DNA of 64,000 bases from the NCBI GenBank assembly GCA_023150945.1, contig JAKLJX010000001.1:124001-188000 (forward strand). Direction: 5' to 3'. This DNA comes from a bacterium. Lineage in GTDB: Bacteria > Zhuqueibacterota > Zhuqueibacteria > Zhuqueibacterales > Zhuqueibacteraceae. The position numbers were made by a program, and so were the translations under genes. This document shows, in pieces, positions 49,746-60,855 of the stretch; position 1 is the first letter of the stretch, and the number at the start of each line of letters is the position of its first letter. The notes below the pieces were generated by a model that saw only the letters and a program-made list of their open reading frames with translations, ran no database searches and was not told the DNA's origin.

Positions 49746-52565
49746 ATGCCCCATCGCAAACTGAACGCCCTGATGGCCAGCCTGGTGTTCGCCATTTCAT
49801 TCATTGTCTATGCGCTGACGGTTGCGCCCACGACCCCGTTTTGGGATTGCGGCGAGTTCATCGCGTGTTCTTACATCCTCGGCATTCCCCACCCGCCGGG
49901 CGCGCCGCTCTATGTGCTGCTCGGCCGTGTCTTCTCACTGCTGCCGTTCGGCGTCGATACCAGCCTCGACCCTGCCAAGATTCCGGGCGTGCTGACCGAC
50001 AATATCGCGCTGCGCGTGAACATGATCTCGCCGATCTTCAGCGCCTTCACCGCGATGCTCACCTATCTCATCATCGTGCGTCTTATCCTGCTCTTTTGGA
50101 AAAGGGAGCCGGAGAGCCTGGCGGAAAAAATCACGCTTTACGCCGCCGGCCTGGTGGGCGCGCTCGGCTTTGCCTTCTCCGACAGCCAGTGGTTCAATTC
50201 CGTGGAAGCGGAAGTCTACGCCGGCTCGATGTTCTTCACCGCGATCGTCATCTGGCTCATTTTGAAATGGCAGGATGAGGCCGCCGCCGCCAAGTCCGAC
50301 CGCTACATTTTGCTGATCTTCTATCTGCTCGGCTTGGCCATCGGCGTGCACTTGCTCAACTTGCTCGCCCTGCCCACCATTGCGATGATCTTCTTCACCC
50401 AGCGTTACCAAAGCAAAGCCAGGAAAGAAGACGTGTTCGGCGAGCTGCTGCTCATGCTGGCGGTGGCCGGCGTAGGCGGGTTGACGATGTACTACGGCAT
50501 CAATACCGGCGTCGTGCAGGGGCTGCCCTGGTTGATGGAAAAGGGCGGCGTCATGGCGCTGGCGCTGCTGCTGGTGGCCCTGGTGGTGGCGGTGGCAATG
50601 GCGGCGGCGAATCGCCAGCGGGTCTTCGGCATGGCGGTAACGTCGGTGCTGCTCATCATCATCGGTTACTCCACCTACTCGGCGATTTTTATCCGGTCGA
50701 CGCTGGATCCGGCGATCGACGAAAACAATCCCGACACCCCCGAACGGCTGGTCAGTTATCTCAAGCGCGAGCAATACGGCGAAGTGCATCTCACCCCACG
50801 GCGGGCGCCCTTTTGGGAGTACCAAATCAAGCAGATGTACGTCCGCTATTTCAACTGGCAATTCATCGGCAAGGGCACGACCTACGATGTGCAGGGCCGC
50901 ATTGTGGAAGTCTTCTCCCCGCGCGGCTTGTGGGGCATTCCGTTTCTGGTGGGCCTGTTCGGCATGTTTTATCATGTCTACAAGGATTGGCGCCGCGCCC
51001 TGCCGATCATGACCTTGTTCATCATGACCGGTCTGGCGATCGTGGTCTATTTGAATCAGGATGATCCGCAGCCGCGTGAACGTGATTATGCCTACACCGG
51101 CTCGTTCTTCGCCTTCGCGCTGTGGATCGGCATCGGCGTGGCGGCGCTGGTCGATCTGGCGCGCGGCCTGCTGGAGGGCAAAAAGGCCGCACCGGCCGGC
51201 ACGGCGGCGCTGGCCGCGAGCGGGAAACACACCGGGGTGGCGGCCGTGGTGGCGGGCCTGGTGATCACGCTGGTGCCCGGCAACATGCTCTTCTCGATTT
51301 TGCCGGGGGTCGATTGGTTGTCGAATTTCCGTGAACACAACCGCAAGGGCGATTATGTTGCCTTCGATTATTCCTACAACATTCTCGCCTCCTGCGCCCA
51401 GGATGCGATCATCTTCACCAACGGCGACAACGACACCTTCCCCTTGTGGTTTTTGCAGTACGTGCACAACATCCGCACAGACGTGCGCGTGGTCAATCTG
51501 AGCCTGCTCAACACGGACTGGTACATCAAGCAGCTCCGCGACGATGAGCCCAAGGTGCCGATTCGCATGCCGGACGCCAGCATTGCCGCCATTCGCCCGA
51601 TCGAATGGAAAACCAAAACCGTCTCGATTCCGGTAGCCCAGCAGGTCTACGAACGGTATTACCAGGAGACGCTCAAGCTCGATCCCAGTATCACTTATGA
51701 AGAAAACCCGGCGTTGCGCCTGGAAGTGAAGCCCACCTACGAAGGATTGGCCATCCGCGTGCAGGATTTGATGATTTTGAAAATCCTGGAGGACAATCAA
51801 TTCCGTCGGCCGGTTTACTTCGCGGTCACGGTTTCGCCCGATAACAAGATTGGCCTGGAACCCTACATGCGCATGGATGGCCTGGCCTTTCGCGTGCTGC
51901 CGGTGAAACTCGAGCGCGGCACGGTCGACCCCGAGCTGATGTGGACGAACCTGAACGAAAAATTCCGTTATCGCAATCTCAACAACCCCAAGGTTTACTA
52001 CAACGACAATGTGATGAGCCTGCTGCAGAATTACCGCTCCGCCTTTCTGCATCTCGCGCAGCATCATCTTTATCGCCGTGAAAACGAGCAGGTGGTGAAG
52101 GTGCTGGATCGCATGGGCGAGATTATGCCGGAGTCGGTCATTCCGACGAGCGACTTTCGCATCAACGAGGCCATCGGTATGATGTATGCCCAGGCCGGCC
52201 GGCCGGAAGAGTTGACCAAACGCTACCGCAATTTCGTCGAGAACGAATACCCGCGCCTGGAAGAACTGCGCGACCGGCTTTCCTTCGCGGATTATCTGAA
52301 TTATCGCGGCCAGCGCGCGCTGGCGGAATCGCTGGTACAGAACATCATCAAGACGGCGCCCGGCCAGCGCGAGCCGTATCAGTGGATGGCGCGCTTCTAC
52401 AACATGACCGGCGAGCGCGACAAGACCATCACCGTGCTGGAGCAACTGCTGGCGCGCTTCCCGGATGATCAAGCCGCGCGCACGCAATTGCAGCAGATGC
52501 GCGCCAGCTCGCCGGATTCCGCGAGGCCGGCGAACCCGGCGGACAGCAGTCACTCCTCGCGCTGA
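49746..52565 (+). CDS. DUF2723 multi-spanning membrane protein with TPR-like C-terminus
   Basis: From ATG 49746, 939 residues. The N-terminal signature TPFWDCGEFIACSYILGIPHPPGAPLY defines DUF2723, a family with the GT-C-like glycosyltransferase topology; around ten hydrophobic helices lie in the first 530 residues. The acidic D/E in FWDCGEF corresponds to the catalytic loop position of GT-C enzymes. Residues about 560-700 form a soluble domain (DAIIFTNGDNDTFPLWFLQYV, WYIKQLRD). The end is helical TPR-like (ADYLNYRGQRALAESLVQNII). Family members have been linked to protein O-glycosylation in Bacteroidota; substrate here is unknown. Directly followed by a GT2 glycosyltransferase. Confidence 0.85.
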   Translation: MPHRKLNALMASLVFAISFIVYALTVAPTTPFWDCGEFIACSYILGIPHPPGAPLYVLLGRVFSLLPFGVDTSLDPAKIPGVLTDNIALRVNMISPIFSAFTAMLTYLIIVRLILLFWKREPESLAEKITLYAAGLVGALGFAFSDSQWFNSVEAEVYAGSMFFTAIVIWLILKWQDEAAAAKSDRYILLIFYLLGLAIGVHLLNLLALPTIAMIFFTQRYQSKARKEDVFGELLLMLAVAGVGGLTMYYGINTGVVQGLPWLMEKGGVMALALLLVALVVAVAMAAANRQRVFGMAVTSVLLIIIGYSTYSAIFIRSTLDPAIDENNPDTPERLVSYLKREQYGEVHLTPRRAPFWEYQIKQMYVRYFNWQFIGKGTTYDVQGRIVEVFSPRGLWGIPFLVGLFGMFYHVYKDWRRALPIMTLFIMTGLAIVVYLNQDDPQPRERDYAYTGSFFAFALWIGIGVAALVDLARGLLEGKKAAPAGTAALAASGKHTGVAAVVAGLVITLVPGNMLFSILPGVDWLSNFREHNRKGDYVAFDYSYNILASCAQDAIIFTNGDNDTFPLWFLQYVHNIRTDVRVVNLSLLNTDWYIKQLRDDEPKVPIRMPDASIAAIRPIEWKTKTVSIPVAQQVYERYYQETLKLDPSITYEENPALRLEVKPTYEGLAIRVQDLMILKILEDNQFRRPVYFAVTVSPDNKIGLEPYMRMDGLAFRVLPVKLERGTVDPELMWTNLNEKFRYRNLNNPKVYYNDNVMSLLQNYRSAFLHLAQHHLYRRENEQVVKVLDRMGEIMPESVIPTSDFRINEAIGMMYAQAGRPEELTKRYRNFVENEYPRLEELRDRLSFADYLNYRGQRALAESLVQNIIKTAPGQREPYQWMARFYNMTGERDKTITVLEQLLARFPDDQAARTQLQQMRASSPDSARPANPADSSHSSR

Positions 52566-52569
52566 GCGC

Positions 52570-53628
52570 ATGGACCAGCAGCCCGTGCCTGCCGCCCCGC
52601 TGGTGTCGGTCGTCATTCCGCACTGGCGCGGTGCCGCGCTTGTGCAGCGGTGTTTGCAGAGCCTGCGCACCACGGTTTATCAGCCGTTCGAGATTTTGCT
52701 CGTTGACAATGGCTGTGAGGACGGCAGCGTAGCCGCCACCGCGGCGCAATTCCCCGAAATCAAAGTTGTGGCCAGCGCCGTCAATCTCGGCTTTGCCGGC
52801 GGCTGCAACCTCGGCTTGCGTGCGAGCCGCGGCAAATACGTTGCCCTGCTCAACAACGACGCAGTGGTCACCCCCAATTGGCTGGCGCCCATGGTTGCAG
52901 CCATGGAGCGCGATGATCGCCTCGCGGCCTGCCAGCCGAAGATCCTCGCGCTCGCGCCGGCGCAGCAATTCGATTATGCCGGCGCCGCCGGCGGCCTGCT
53001 CGACTGGCTGGGTTATCCCTTTTGCCGTGGCCGCATCTTTTTCACACTCGAAACCGACCGCGGCCAGTACGATGAAGCGGCCGACATTTTCTGGGCGAGC
53101 GGCGCGTGCTGTTTGCTGCGGCAGTCCGTGCTGGCGGAAACCGGGCTGCTCGATGAAAGTTTCTTCGCGCACATGGAAGAGATCGATCTCAACTGGCGCA
53201 TGCATCTCGCCGGCTATCGCGTCAGGGCAACGCCGGCCGCGGTGGTTTATCACCAAGCCGGCTCGACCCTGCAGACGGACTCGCCGCGCAAGGTTTATCT
53301 CAATCATCGCAACGGCCTGCTGCTGTTGTTGAAGCACGGCGAGGCGGCGCGCTTGTGCGCGATCTTGCCACTGCGTTTCATACTGGATTTGGCTGCGGCG
53401 CTGCGCGCGCTGTTCGGTCTGCGCCCGGCGCAGGCAGCCATGATTCTGGCCGCGTACGGCTATCTGCTCACCCACGTGCCGGGACTGCGGCAGCAGCGCC
53501 GCGAGAGCCGGCGCCGACGCCGTCTCACCGCTGCGGCCATGCAGCAAAGATTCTATCCGCGCAGCATCGTGTGGCAATACTTCGTGCGGCGCCGCAAGTG
53601 CTTCACGGATCTGCCCGGGGCGCCGTGA
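52570..53628 (+). CDS. Family 2 glycosyltransferase
   Basis: From ATG 52570, four bases after the DUF2723 stop, 352 residues. GT-A fold motifs: VSVVIPHWRGAALVQRCLQSL, ILLVDNGCEDGS, NLGFAGGCNLGLRASRGKYV and LLNNDAVVTPNWL (the DxD-like metal site). Then ASGACCLLRQSVLAETGLLDE, FFAHMEEIDLNWRM and a hydrophobic C-terminal helix. It resembles rhamnosyltransferase-like GT2 enzymes that build cell-surface glycans from nucleotide sugars. Likely works with the DUF2723 protein. Confidence 0.9.
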   Translation: MDQQPVPAAPLVSVVIPHWRGAALVQRCLQSLRTTVYQPFEILLVDNGCEDGSVAATAAQFPEIKVVASAVNLGFAGGCNLGLRASRGKYVALLNNDAVVTPNWLAPMVAAMERDDRLAACQPKILALAPAQQFDYAGAAGGLLDWLGYPFCRGRIFFTLETDRGQYDEAADIFWASGACCLLRQSVLAETGLLDESFFAHMEEIDLNWRMHLAGYRVRATPAAVVYHQAGSTLQTDSPRKVYLNHRNGLLLLLKHGEAARLCAILPLRFILDLAAALRALFGLRPAQAAMILAAYGYLLTHVPGLRQQRRESRRRRRLTAAAMQQRFYPRSIVWQYFVRRRKCFTDLPGAP

Positions 53629-53670
53629 GTATGGTACGGGCGGCACAAGCACGAGGGCCGCGCGGCTGGA

Positions 53671-54648
53671 ATGCCAACCCATCAATCAATTTGCAAGCGA
53701 TCAAGGAAAAGGTTGTCAGAGTTCGAAAACTGCTCGTGCCCGGTCTGCCACGGTGAGGCGAGTGAACTTCATCTGCGCGTGGCCGATCGCTTCGCGCTGG
53801 CGCAAGGCCCGGCCTTCAGCCTGCAGCGCTGCCGCGCGTGCGGCATGGTTTATCTCAATCCCCGGCCCACGGAAGCGACGAGCAGCCGGTATTATCAACA
53901 TGAAGCCTATCTGCCCTTCGCCAGTTTGGCCGGCCGCCAGACCGGCACGCAGAAGGTCTATGATTTTCTGCGGCGCCTGAATCTCAACTGGAAGCGCCGG
54001 CTGATCACGCGGCTGAAAACTGGCGGCGCACTGCTCGACGTCGGCTGCGGCACCGGCGAGTTTCTCGCATGCATGCGCGCGGCCGGCTGGCAGGTGGCCG
54101 GTTTGGAGCGCGAGGCCAATGCCGCGCACTGGGGCCGCCAGCAGTTCCAGCTCGACATTCAGGTGGGCAGCGTATCGGACTTGCAGCCGGGGAGATATGA
54201 TGTCATCACGCTGTGGCATGTGTTGGAACACCTCTATTCTCCCCAGAAGGCACTGCAACGGCTGCGCGCCAACCTGGCGGACACGGGCGCGCTGATCATC
54301 GCCGTGCCCAACCTCGCGAGCGTAGATGCCGGCATCTACGGCGCCGATTGGATCGCGCTCGACACACCCCGCCATGTCAATCATTTCACGCCGGCCACGT
54401 TGACGCGCTTGGCGCGCGCCTGCGGCTTGCAGGTGCGGGCGCTGCGGCAGTTGCCGCTCGATGCCTTCTTCAACGCCGTGATGAGCGAGCAATTGCAGCG
54501 GCAAACGGCGCACGCCGGCGCCGCGCTGCTGCCGCTGCGTTTGCTGCGCGCCGGTGCGGTTGCCGCTGCTTCCCTGCTCGCCGGCAGCCGGCTGTCACCC
54601 TTCGCCTGCCAAGGCGCCACGCTGGTGGCGATACTGCAAAAAACATGA
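53671..54648 (+). CDS. SAM-dependent methyltransferase with N-terminal zinc-ribbon-like segment
   Basis: 325 residues from ATG 53671; a TTG at 53713 is an alternative start. An N-terminal zinc-ribbon-like segment with CPVCHGEASE ... RCRACGMVYLNPRP (two CxxC pairs) precedes the methyltransferase domain: LLDVGCGTGEFLACMRAAGW (motif I), VAGLEREANAAHWGR, YDVITLWHVLEHLYSPQKAL. The zinc-ribbon plus class I methyltransferase arrangement is typical of sugar or glycan-modifying methyltransferases in surface polysaccharide loci, which fits the neighbouring glycosyltransferase. Confidence 0.87.
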   Translation: MPTHQSICKRSRKRLSEFENCSCPVCHGEASELHLRVADRFALAQGPAFSLQRCRACGMVYLNPRPTEATSSRYYQHEAYLPFASLAGRQTGTQKVYDFLRRLNLNWKRRLITRLKTGGALLDVGCGTGEFLACMRAAGWQVAGLEREANAAHWGRQQFQLDIQVGSVSDLQPGRYDVITLWHVLEHLYSPQKALQRLRANLADTGALIIAVPNLASVDAGIYGADWIALDTPRHVNHFTPATLTRLARACGLQVRALRQLPLDAFFNAVMSEQLQRQTAHAGAALLPLRLLRAGAVAAASLLAGSRLSPFACQGATLVAILQKT

Positions 54649-54658
54649 ATGACAAGCC

Positions 54659-55678
54659 ATGAGGCCATGGAATATTCTGCTGCTGGCGGCCGGCATTCTG
54701 TTCGGCTGTCAGCAAAAACCGGTCAGCGTCGGTTCGGAAAAAGAAATCGTCGTGTGCGCGGATTCTCTGGAGTTTCAATTGTTGCGGCCGGCGTTGCAGG
54801 CCGCGTTCGAGCGCGAATTGCCCACGCCGGCGCCGGAGAGAATTTTTGAAATGAAATGGGCACCGGTCGCCGAGTTGAGGCGCCATGTGCACAAGCCGCG
54901 CCTGGTCATGCTCGGCTGTTTGACGGCGGAGAATGCCGCCGCGCGCCAAGTCGCGGCCACGCTCGACGCCACGCAACGCCAGCAAGTCCTGCAGGGCGAG
55001 AGCTACCTGTTCAAATCCGACGATCCTTGGCGCCGCCAGCAACGGCTGTTGATTCTGGCCGCGCCGACGCGGGAAGAGCTGCAGCAGCGCCTCACGGCAA
55101 ATGCCGCTGAGCTGTTCGAATCGTTCGAGCTGCCGCTGCGCGCCCTGATCGAGCAGCAGCTCTACAGCGTGCGCGAGCAGCAGGAACTGGCGCGGCGTTG
55201 GGAGCGTGAGTACGGCTGGTCGTTGCGCGTTCCGCATGACTATTTCATTTTCAAAGAGCTGCCGGCCGAGCGCTTTGTGATGTTGCGGCGCACCTCGCCG
55301 GAACGCTGGCTGTTCGTGGCCTGGCGGGCGGCGAATGCGGCAGAGCCACCCACGCTGGCGGAGGTGATCGCGTGGCGCGATGAGATTGGCGAAAAATATT
55401 ATGAAGGCGACCGCGTCGCAACGCACGGCTTGACTGCCGCACCGGCGGAGTTTGCCGGCCGGCCGGCGCTGGAAGTGCGCGGCCTGTGGGAAAACGAAGC
55501 CAAAGTCGCCGGCGGACCGTTTCATTGTTGGGCAATTTACGACGCGGCACGGCGCACGGTTTTTCTGGTCGATGTTGCCGTCTTCGCGCCGGGAATGGAC
55601 AAAGTGCCGCACCTGCGCCGCCTGGAGATTATCGCGCAGACTTTTCACACCGCTGCGGCCGCGCCGGCGGCGCCGTGA
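54659..55678 (+). CDS. DUF4837 lipoprotein
   Basis: 339 residues. Lipoprotein signal NILLLAAGILFGC (lipobox LFGC), then a two-lobed domain with EKEIVVCADSLEFQLLRPAL, a PHDYFIFKELPAERFVMLRR block, and VRGLWENEAKVAGGPFHCW. This layout matches DUF4837, a lipoprotein family of Bacteroidota and relatives with unknown function. It starts 10 bases after the methyltransferase stop and is probably co-transcribed. Confidence 0.82.
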   Translation: MRPWNILLLAAGILFGCQQKPVSVGSEKEIVVCADSLEFQLLRPALQAAFERELPTPAPERIFEMKWAPVAELRRHVHKPRLVMLGCLTAENAAARQVAATLDATQRQQVLQGESYLFKSDDPWRRQQRLLILAAPTREELQQRLTANAAELFESFELPLRALIEQQLYSVREQQELARRWEREYGWSLRVPHDYFIFKELPAERFVMLRRTSPERWLFVAWRAANAAEPPTLAEVIAWRDEIGEKYYEGDRVATHGLTAAPAEFAGRPALEVRGLWENEAKVAGGPFHCWAIYDAARRTVFLVDVAVFAPGMDKVPHLRRLEIIAQTFHTAAAAPAAP

Positions 55679-55729
55679 GTAATGTCCCTTTCAGTCGAAC
55701 CGGCCGCCTTGTTGTTTCGTCATGCTCAT

Positions 55730-55794
55730 GGCCTCTCCGCTGCTGGCAGGAAGGAAGTCCGACGGCACCTCGTCCCGGCAGCAGGGGAGAGGCC
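55730..55794. repeat. Long-armed hairpin between the DUF4837 and kinase genes
   Basis: 16-base arms GGCCTCTCCGCTGCTG (55730-55745) and CAGCAGGGGAGAGGCC (55779-55794) pair with a single mismatch around a 33-base loop. It may end the upstream transcript or be an intergenic repeat; no U-run. Confidence 0.5.
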
Positions 55795-55824
55795 TGAGAC
55801 GCAGTTCCCTCTCGCAACCTCTGA

Positions 55825-57807
55825 ATGCCTATGCGAAGCTTACGTTACAAAATTGCCCTGGGCTATGTCGTGCTGCTGGCGATTATCCTGATCACCAGCG
55901 TGTTTGCGGTGCATGATTTTTCGCAATTGAGCACCTCGGTCGGCGGCATTTTGAAGCAGAACTATGAGAACGTGCTGGCCGCGGAGAACATGCTGAAAGC
56001 CCTGGAGAACCAGGAGAACGCCCAGCTCGCCATGCTCATCCAAAGCGGCGATTCGACGCTGGTGGTGTACAACACCGAACGCAGTGAAGAGCGCTCGCTG
56101 GTGGTGTACAACGCCAACCGCAGCCCGGAATCGGCGCTGTCGGTGTTCAACGCCAATCGCGATGAATTCCTGCAGTGGTTCGAGAAGATCAATCTCGCCG
56201 TCACGCAGCCGGCCGAGCACACGCTGTTGGAAAACATCATTCTCGCCTACCGCCGGTTTCTGGCCGATTCCGATTCGCTGCATCGCATGGTGCAGGAACG
56301 CCGCGCCTATGCCCGCGTGCGCAACTTCCAGCGCACCGAGATTCAACCCGTCACGCAGAAGATCCGCCGCGATTGCGAGACCGTGCTGAAATTCAATCAG
56401 GATGCCATCAGCAGCATGGACCGCCGCGCCAAGGACATTACCAGCCAGGCCACCCAGGTCGTGATCGTTGCCCTGTTCATCGCCATCCTGCTCAGCATTC
56501 TGGGCAGTATTCAATTCACTGCCTCCATTCTCAAACCGCTCAAGCAGCTCACCCAAACCGTGCGCCGCATCGGTGAAGGCCATTTGAACCAGAAGATCGA
56601 CATTCAAACCGATGACGAGATCGGCGAGCTCAGCCGGGAATTCAACAAAATGACCGAGCGGCTGCGCAGCTACGAAGAATTGAACATCCACCAGTTGATC
56701 GCCGAGAAAAAGAAATCCGAAACCATCGTGGAAAGCATCGCCGATCCCATCATTGTCACCGATGGGAACAACGCGATTTTGCTGATGAACGAGGCCGCGG
56801 CGGCGATGATCGGCGTAGCGGGTGAAAAAGCCCAGGGCCGGGCGTTGCACCTGTTGCAGCACAACGAGCTGCTCGCCCGCTTCCTGCACTTCGAGGCCGG
56901 GCACGAGCAGCAGGCGGCGGACGGCGAAACGCTGCTGGCGGTGGCGCGCGACGGCAAGACTTTTTACTACCGCCCGCGCCAGACCAAGATCACCGACCAG
57001 CAGGGCCAACTGCAAGGCGTGGTGACGCTGTTGCAGGATGTGACGCGCTTCAAGAATCTCGACCAGATGAAGTCGGAGTTCATGGCCACGGTGTCGCACG
57101 AGTTTCGCACGCCGCTCACCGCCATCAACATGACCATCGACATCCTCTCCCAGGAGGTGCTGGGCAAAATCAATCAGCGCCAGCGCGAGCTGCTGAATGC
57201 GGCCAAGGATGATTGCGAGCGCTTGAAAAAACTCGTGCGTGAGCTGCTCGATCTTCTGCGGCTGGAATCCGGCCGCTACCAGATCAAGAGCGAGTCGCTC
57301 AACCTGCAGAGCCTGCTCGACCATGCCTTGCGGCCGCTGCGGCTGCAATTCGAAGAGAAGGAAGTGGCGCTGGAAGTGGCGCTGGCGCCCGCCCTGCCGG
57401 AGGTGCCCGGCGATCAGGAAAAGCTGTCGTGGGTGATCAATAATTTGGTGAGCAATGCGCTGCGTTACACGCCCAGCCACGGCAAAGTGACCATCAGCGC
57501 CGAACGCAGCAACGGCGTGATTCAGGTGAGCGTGGCGGATACCGGCCGCGGCATTCCGGCCGATGCGCTGGAAACGATCTTCGAGAAATTCGTGCAGGTG
57601 AAAGAACCGAGTGACGCCACGCCCGGCAGCGTCGGCTTGGGGCTGGCAATTGCCAAGGAGGTGGTGGAAGCGCACGGCGGCAGGATCTGGGTCGAGAGTG
57701 AAGTCGGCCGGGGCAGCCGCTTCAATTTCACCATTCCGGTGACCCCGCAAGGCCTGCCGGAGGAGCAGGATTCGCGCTACTCCACGGTGCTGCTGCAAGC
57801 GGAATGA
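55825..57807 (+). CDS. Membrane sensor histidine kinase
   Basis: About 660 residues (ATG 55825; 55831 also possible). Order: transmembrane helix 1 ([20 protein letters not shown]), a periplasmic helical sensor of about 180 residues, helix 2 ([18 protein letters not shown]), HAMP ([20 protein letters not shown]), PAS ([20 protein letters not shown]), HisKA with VSHEFRTPL (H425), and HATPase ([37 protein letters not shown]). The plan resembles KinB-type kinases that partner AlgB-like NtrC regulators. The sensor part contains three near-identical 13-residue units (see findings). The cognate regulator gene starts 54 bases downstream. Confidence 0.93.
   Translation: MPMRSLRYKIALGYVVLLAIILITSVFAVHDFSQLSTSVGGILKQNYENVLAAENMLKALENQENAQLAMLIQSGDSTLVVYNTERSEERSLVVYNANRSPESALSVFNANRDEFLQWFEKINLAVTQPAEHTLLENIILAYRRFLADSDSLHRMVQERRAYARVRNFQRTEIQPVTQKIRRDCETVLKFNQDAISSMDRRAKDITSQATQVVIVALFIAILLSILGSIQFTASILKPLKQLTQTVRRIGEGHLNQKIDIQTDDEIGELSREFNKMTERLRSYEELNIHQLIAEKKKSETIVESIADPIIVTDGNNAILLMNEAAAAMIGVAGEKAQGRALHLLQHNELLARFLHFEAGHEQQAADGETLLAVARDGKTFYYRPRQTKITDQQGQLQGVVTLLQDVTRFKNLDQMKSEFMATVSHEFRTPLTAINMTIDILSQEVLGKINQRQRELLNAAKDDCERLKKLVRELLDLLRLESGRYQIKSESLNLQSLLDHALRPLRLQFEEKEVALEVALAPALPEVPGDQEKLSWVINNLVSNALRYTPSHGKVTISAERSNGVIQVSVADTGRGIPADALETIFEKFVQVKEPSDATPGSVGLGLAIAKEVVEAHGGRIWVESEVGRGSRFNFTIPVTPQGLPEEQDSRYSTVLLQAE
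56059..56172 (+). repeat. Three tandem 39-base coding repeats in the kinase sensor
   Basis: Units begin at 56059, 56098 and 56137 and encode [26 protein letters not shown] and [15 protein letters not shown] of the first two is nearly identical over the first half, so the duplication is fairly recent. Confidence 0.75.
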
Positions 57808-57861
57808 GGCCGCCGGCGCAGGGCTGGGCGGCTGCAACGTTTCGTTTTTAGTGAAGGGATC

Positions 57862-59181
<1,320 letters not shown>

Positions 59182-59633
59182 CCGGCGGCCGCCCGTTTGC
59201 GGCGGGAAGTCTTTGCAGCTTGATCACCTTCTGCCCAGTCCTTGCGGCCGGCCTCCCCAAATCCGCCCCGAGTTCGCCAAGTGAGAATTGTCAGGATCCC
59301 GCGCCTTGCCGCAACGATCTTTCTTGAAATCCTCCCTGGTTGTTATTGCAGTGCTGAATTTCCACTCGCCGGCTTCCTGCCACGCTTTTCCCAATTGAAT
59401 TGAATTTTTGTCCAGCCAATGCCGCTTTTTTGCCGCGGATTTCAGCTTGCCAGCCAGCATCGGCATTGCAAAATGCAAGGTGACTTATCTGTTTAAAAAC
59501 TTAAACAATTAGGCTGCAATAGCAGGCTCCGGCCGAAAACCGTCTTGCATTTTTCAAAATTCCGGCTGGGAGGAGGCAGGGATTGGCGTCGAAAAATCAG
59601 TAGCTTGTGGTCAGGGCCTGCATCCTGAAATGG
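59182..59633. other. Regulatory gap before the STAS-Exb operon
   Basis: About 450 bases with no defensible gene. It contains two small palindromes, TTGCA-AAA-TGCAA (59466-59478) and GTTTAA-AAAC-TTAAAC (59490-59505). They lie 130-170 bases upstream of the sigma-54 promoter, a typical distance for activator-binding sites. Confidence 0.5.
59466..59505. promoter_or_regulatory. Candidate upstream activating sites
   Basis: Two short palindromes (TTGCA-AAA-TGCAA and GTTTAA-AAAC-TTAAAC) in an AT-rich patch upstream of the -24/-12 promoter. Position suits NtrC-type enhancer sites; identity as such is inference. Confidence 0.35.
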
Positions 59634-59648
59634 TGGCACCCGCTTTGC
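59634..59648 (+). promoter_or_regulatory. Sigma-54 type (-24/-12) promoter of the STAS-Exb-TonB operon
   Basis: TGGCAC-CCGCT-TTGC agrees with the consensus at every conserved base; GG (59635-59636) and GC (59647-59648) are 10 bases apart. The predicted start near 59660 leaves about 65 bases before ATG 59726. A sigma-54 activator gene lies immediately upstream. Confidence 0.8.
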
Positions 59649-59725
59649 GAAAAAGTGTAAAGATAATTTCACGCGCGCAGCGCACAGGGTCGAACGGGCG
59701 AATTTCTTTTTTGCAAGGATCTTCT

Positions 59726-60067
59726 ATGTCAGTCAAAGTCACCACTCTCAACAACCTTGACGTTGCCGTGCTGGAGCCGCGCGGCTCGTTGATCGGCGGC
59801 AAGGAGACGGATGAACTGAAGGAAAAGGCCAAGGATCTGTTCGAGCAGGGCAATCGCAAGCTCGTGGTGGATCTGGGCAGCGTGACCTACATCAACAGCA
59901 CCGGCATCGGTGCGCTGGTGGGCTTGCATGCCATGTACACCAAGGGCCAGGGGAAGATCAAGCTGTGCAACATGGGAAAAAGCGTGCAGAATGTGTTTGT
60001 GATCACCAAGCTCACGAGTGTCTTCGATGTCGAAGAGACGCGTGATGCGGCCATTATGAACATGTAA
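59726..60067 (+). CDS. STAS-domain anti-anti-sigma factor-like protein
   Basis: From ATG 59726 (AAGGAT site), 113 residues. LDVAVLEPRGSLIGGKETDEL and VVDLGSVTYINSTGIGALVGLHAMY are the SpoIIAA-type STAS landmarks; the serine in NSTGIG is the position phosphorylated by anti-sigma kinases. Proteins of this type switch partner proteins by binding and release. No anti-sigma kinase or alternative sigma gene is adjacent, so its partner lies elsewhere. First gene of the operon. Confidence 0.9.
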   Translation: MSVKVTTLNNLDVAVLEPRGSLIGGKETDELKEKAKDLFEQGNRKLVVDLGSVTYINSTGIGALVGLHAMYTKGQGKIKLCNMGKSVQNVFVITKLTSVFDVEETRDAAIMNM

Positions 60068-60109
60068 TTCATTCCACTTTCAACCAAGCCACTCAATCGC
60101 GGAGGCATC

Positions 60110-60838
60110 ATGAAGCAAGGTTTCTTCACCATCATGGTCGTAGTGATTTCGATGGTCATCGGGTATGCCATCTACACGCAACTGCCCAAGTTCATTCGCG
60201 ACGGCGGACCGGTCGTGTCGGTGTTGATTGCGTTGACCATCATGGTCATCACCTTCATTTTCGAGCGGTTGTTCTCGTTGAAACGCGCCGAAGGCCGGGG
60301 CTCGATGACGCTGTTCCTGAAGAAGGTGCAGCAGGAAATCCACGCCGGCAACATCGACGGCGCCATCGAAGCCTGCGACCGCCAGCGCGGCTCCTGCGCC
60401 AATGTCATCCGCAATGGTTTGGCGCGCTACAAAGAACTGCAGAGCGAGGGCAAGGTCAGGGAGCAGAAGGAGATCATGGCGGACGTACAACACGCCATCG
60501 AAGAAGCCATGCTGCTGGAAGTGCCGTTGCTTGAGAAGAACTTGGTTATCCTCTCCACCATTGCTTCGGTTTCCACCATGGTCGGCCTGTTCGGCACGGT
60601 GATCGGCATGATTCGCGCCTTCAAAGCCATGGCGCAAGCCGGCGTGCCGGACGCGGTGCAGCTCTCGCTCGGTATTTCCGAAGCGCTGATCAACACCGCC
60701 GGCGGCATCTTCGCGGCCATTCTCGGCATCGTGTTCTACAATATTTTCACCACCCGCGTTGACAACTTCACCTACATGATCGACGAGGCGAGCTACAGCA
60801 TCGTGCAAACCCTGGCGCTGCGCACCGGCAACAAATAA
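60110..60838 (+). CDS. MotA/TolQ/ExbB proton channel protein
   Basis: 242 residues (GCGGAGG site). Three transmembrane helices: FFTIMVVVISMVIGYAIYT with GPVVSVLIALTIMVITFIFERLF, then after a long cytoplasmic loop the conserved block LLEKNLVILSTIASVSTMVGLFGTVIGMIRAF and GISEALINTAGGIFAAILGIVFYN. This is the ExbB/TolQ family; with ExbD it forms the proton-driven motor in the inner membrane. The ion-path threonines in helices 2 and 3 (GLFGTV, ALINTAGG) are present. Confidence 0.93.
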   Translation: MKQGFFTIMVVVISMVIGYAIYTQLPKFIRDGGPVVSVLIALTIMVITFIFERLFSLKRAEGRGSMTLFLKKVQQEIHAGNIDGAIEACDRQRGSCANVIRNGLARYKELQSEGKVREQKEIMADVQHAIEEAMLLEVPLLEKNLVILSTIASVSTMVGLFGTVIGMIRAFKAMAQAGVPDAVQLSLGISEALINTAGGIFAAILGIVFYNIFTTRVDNFTYMIDEASYSIVQTLALRTGNK

Positions 60839-60855
60839 CCACGCGAGGCGCAACC

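Noticed and set aside
59224-59478. 84-codon minus-strand open frame in the gap before the STAS gene
   Set aside because: No convincing ribosome site, no domain, and it lies in the regulatory gap upstream of a good sigma-54 promoter; could be chance.
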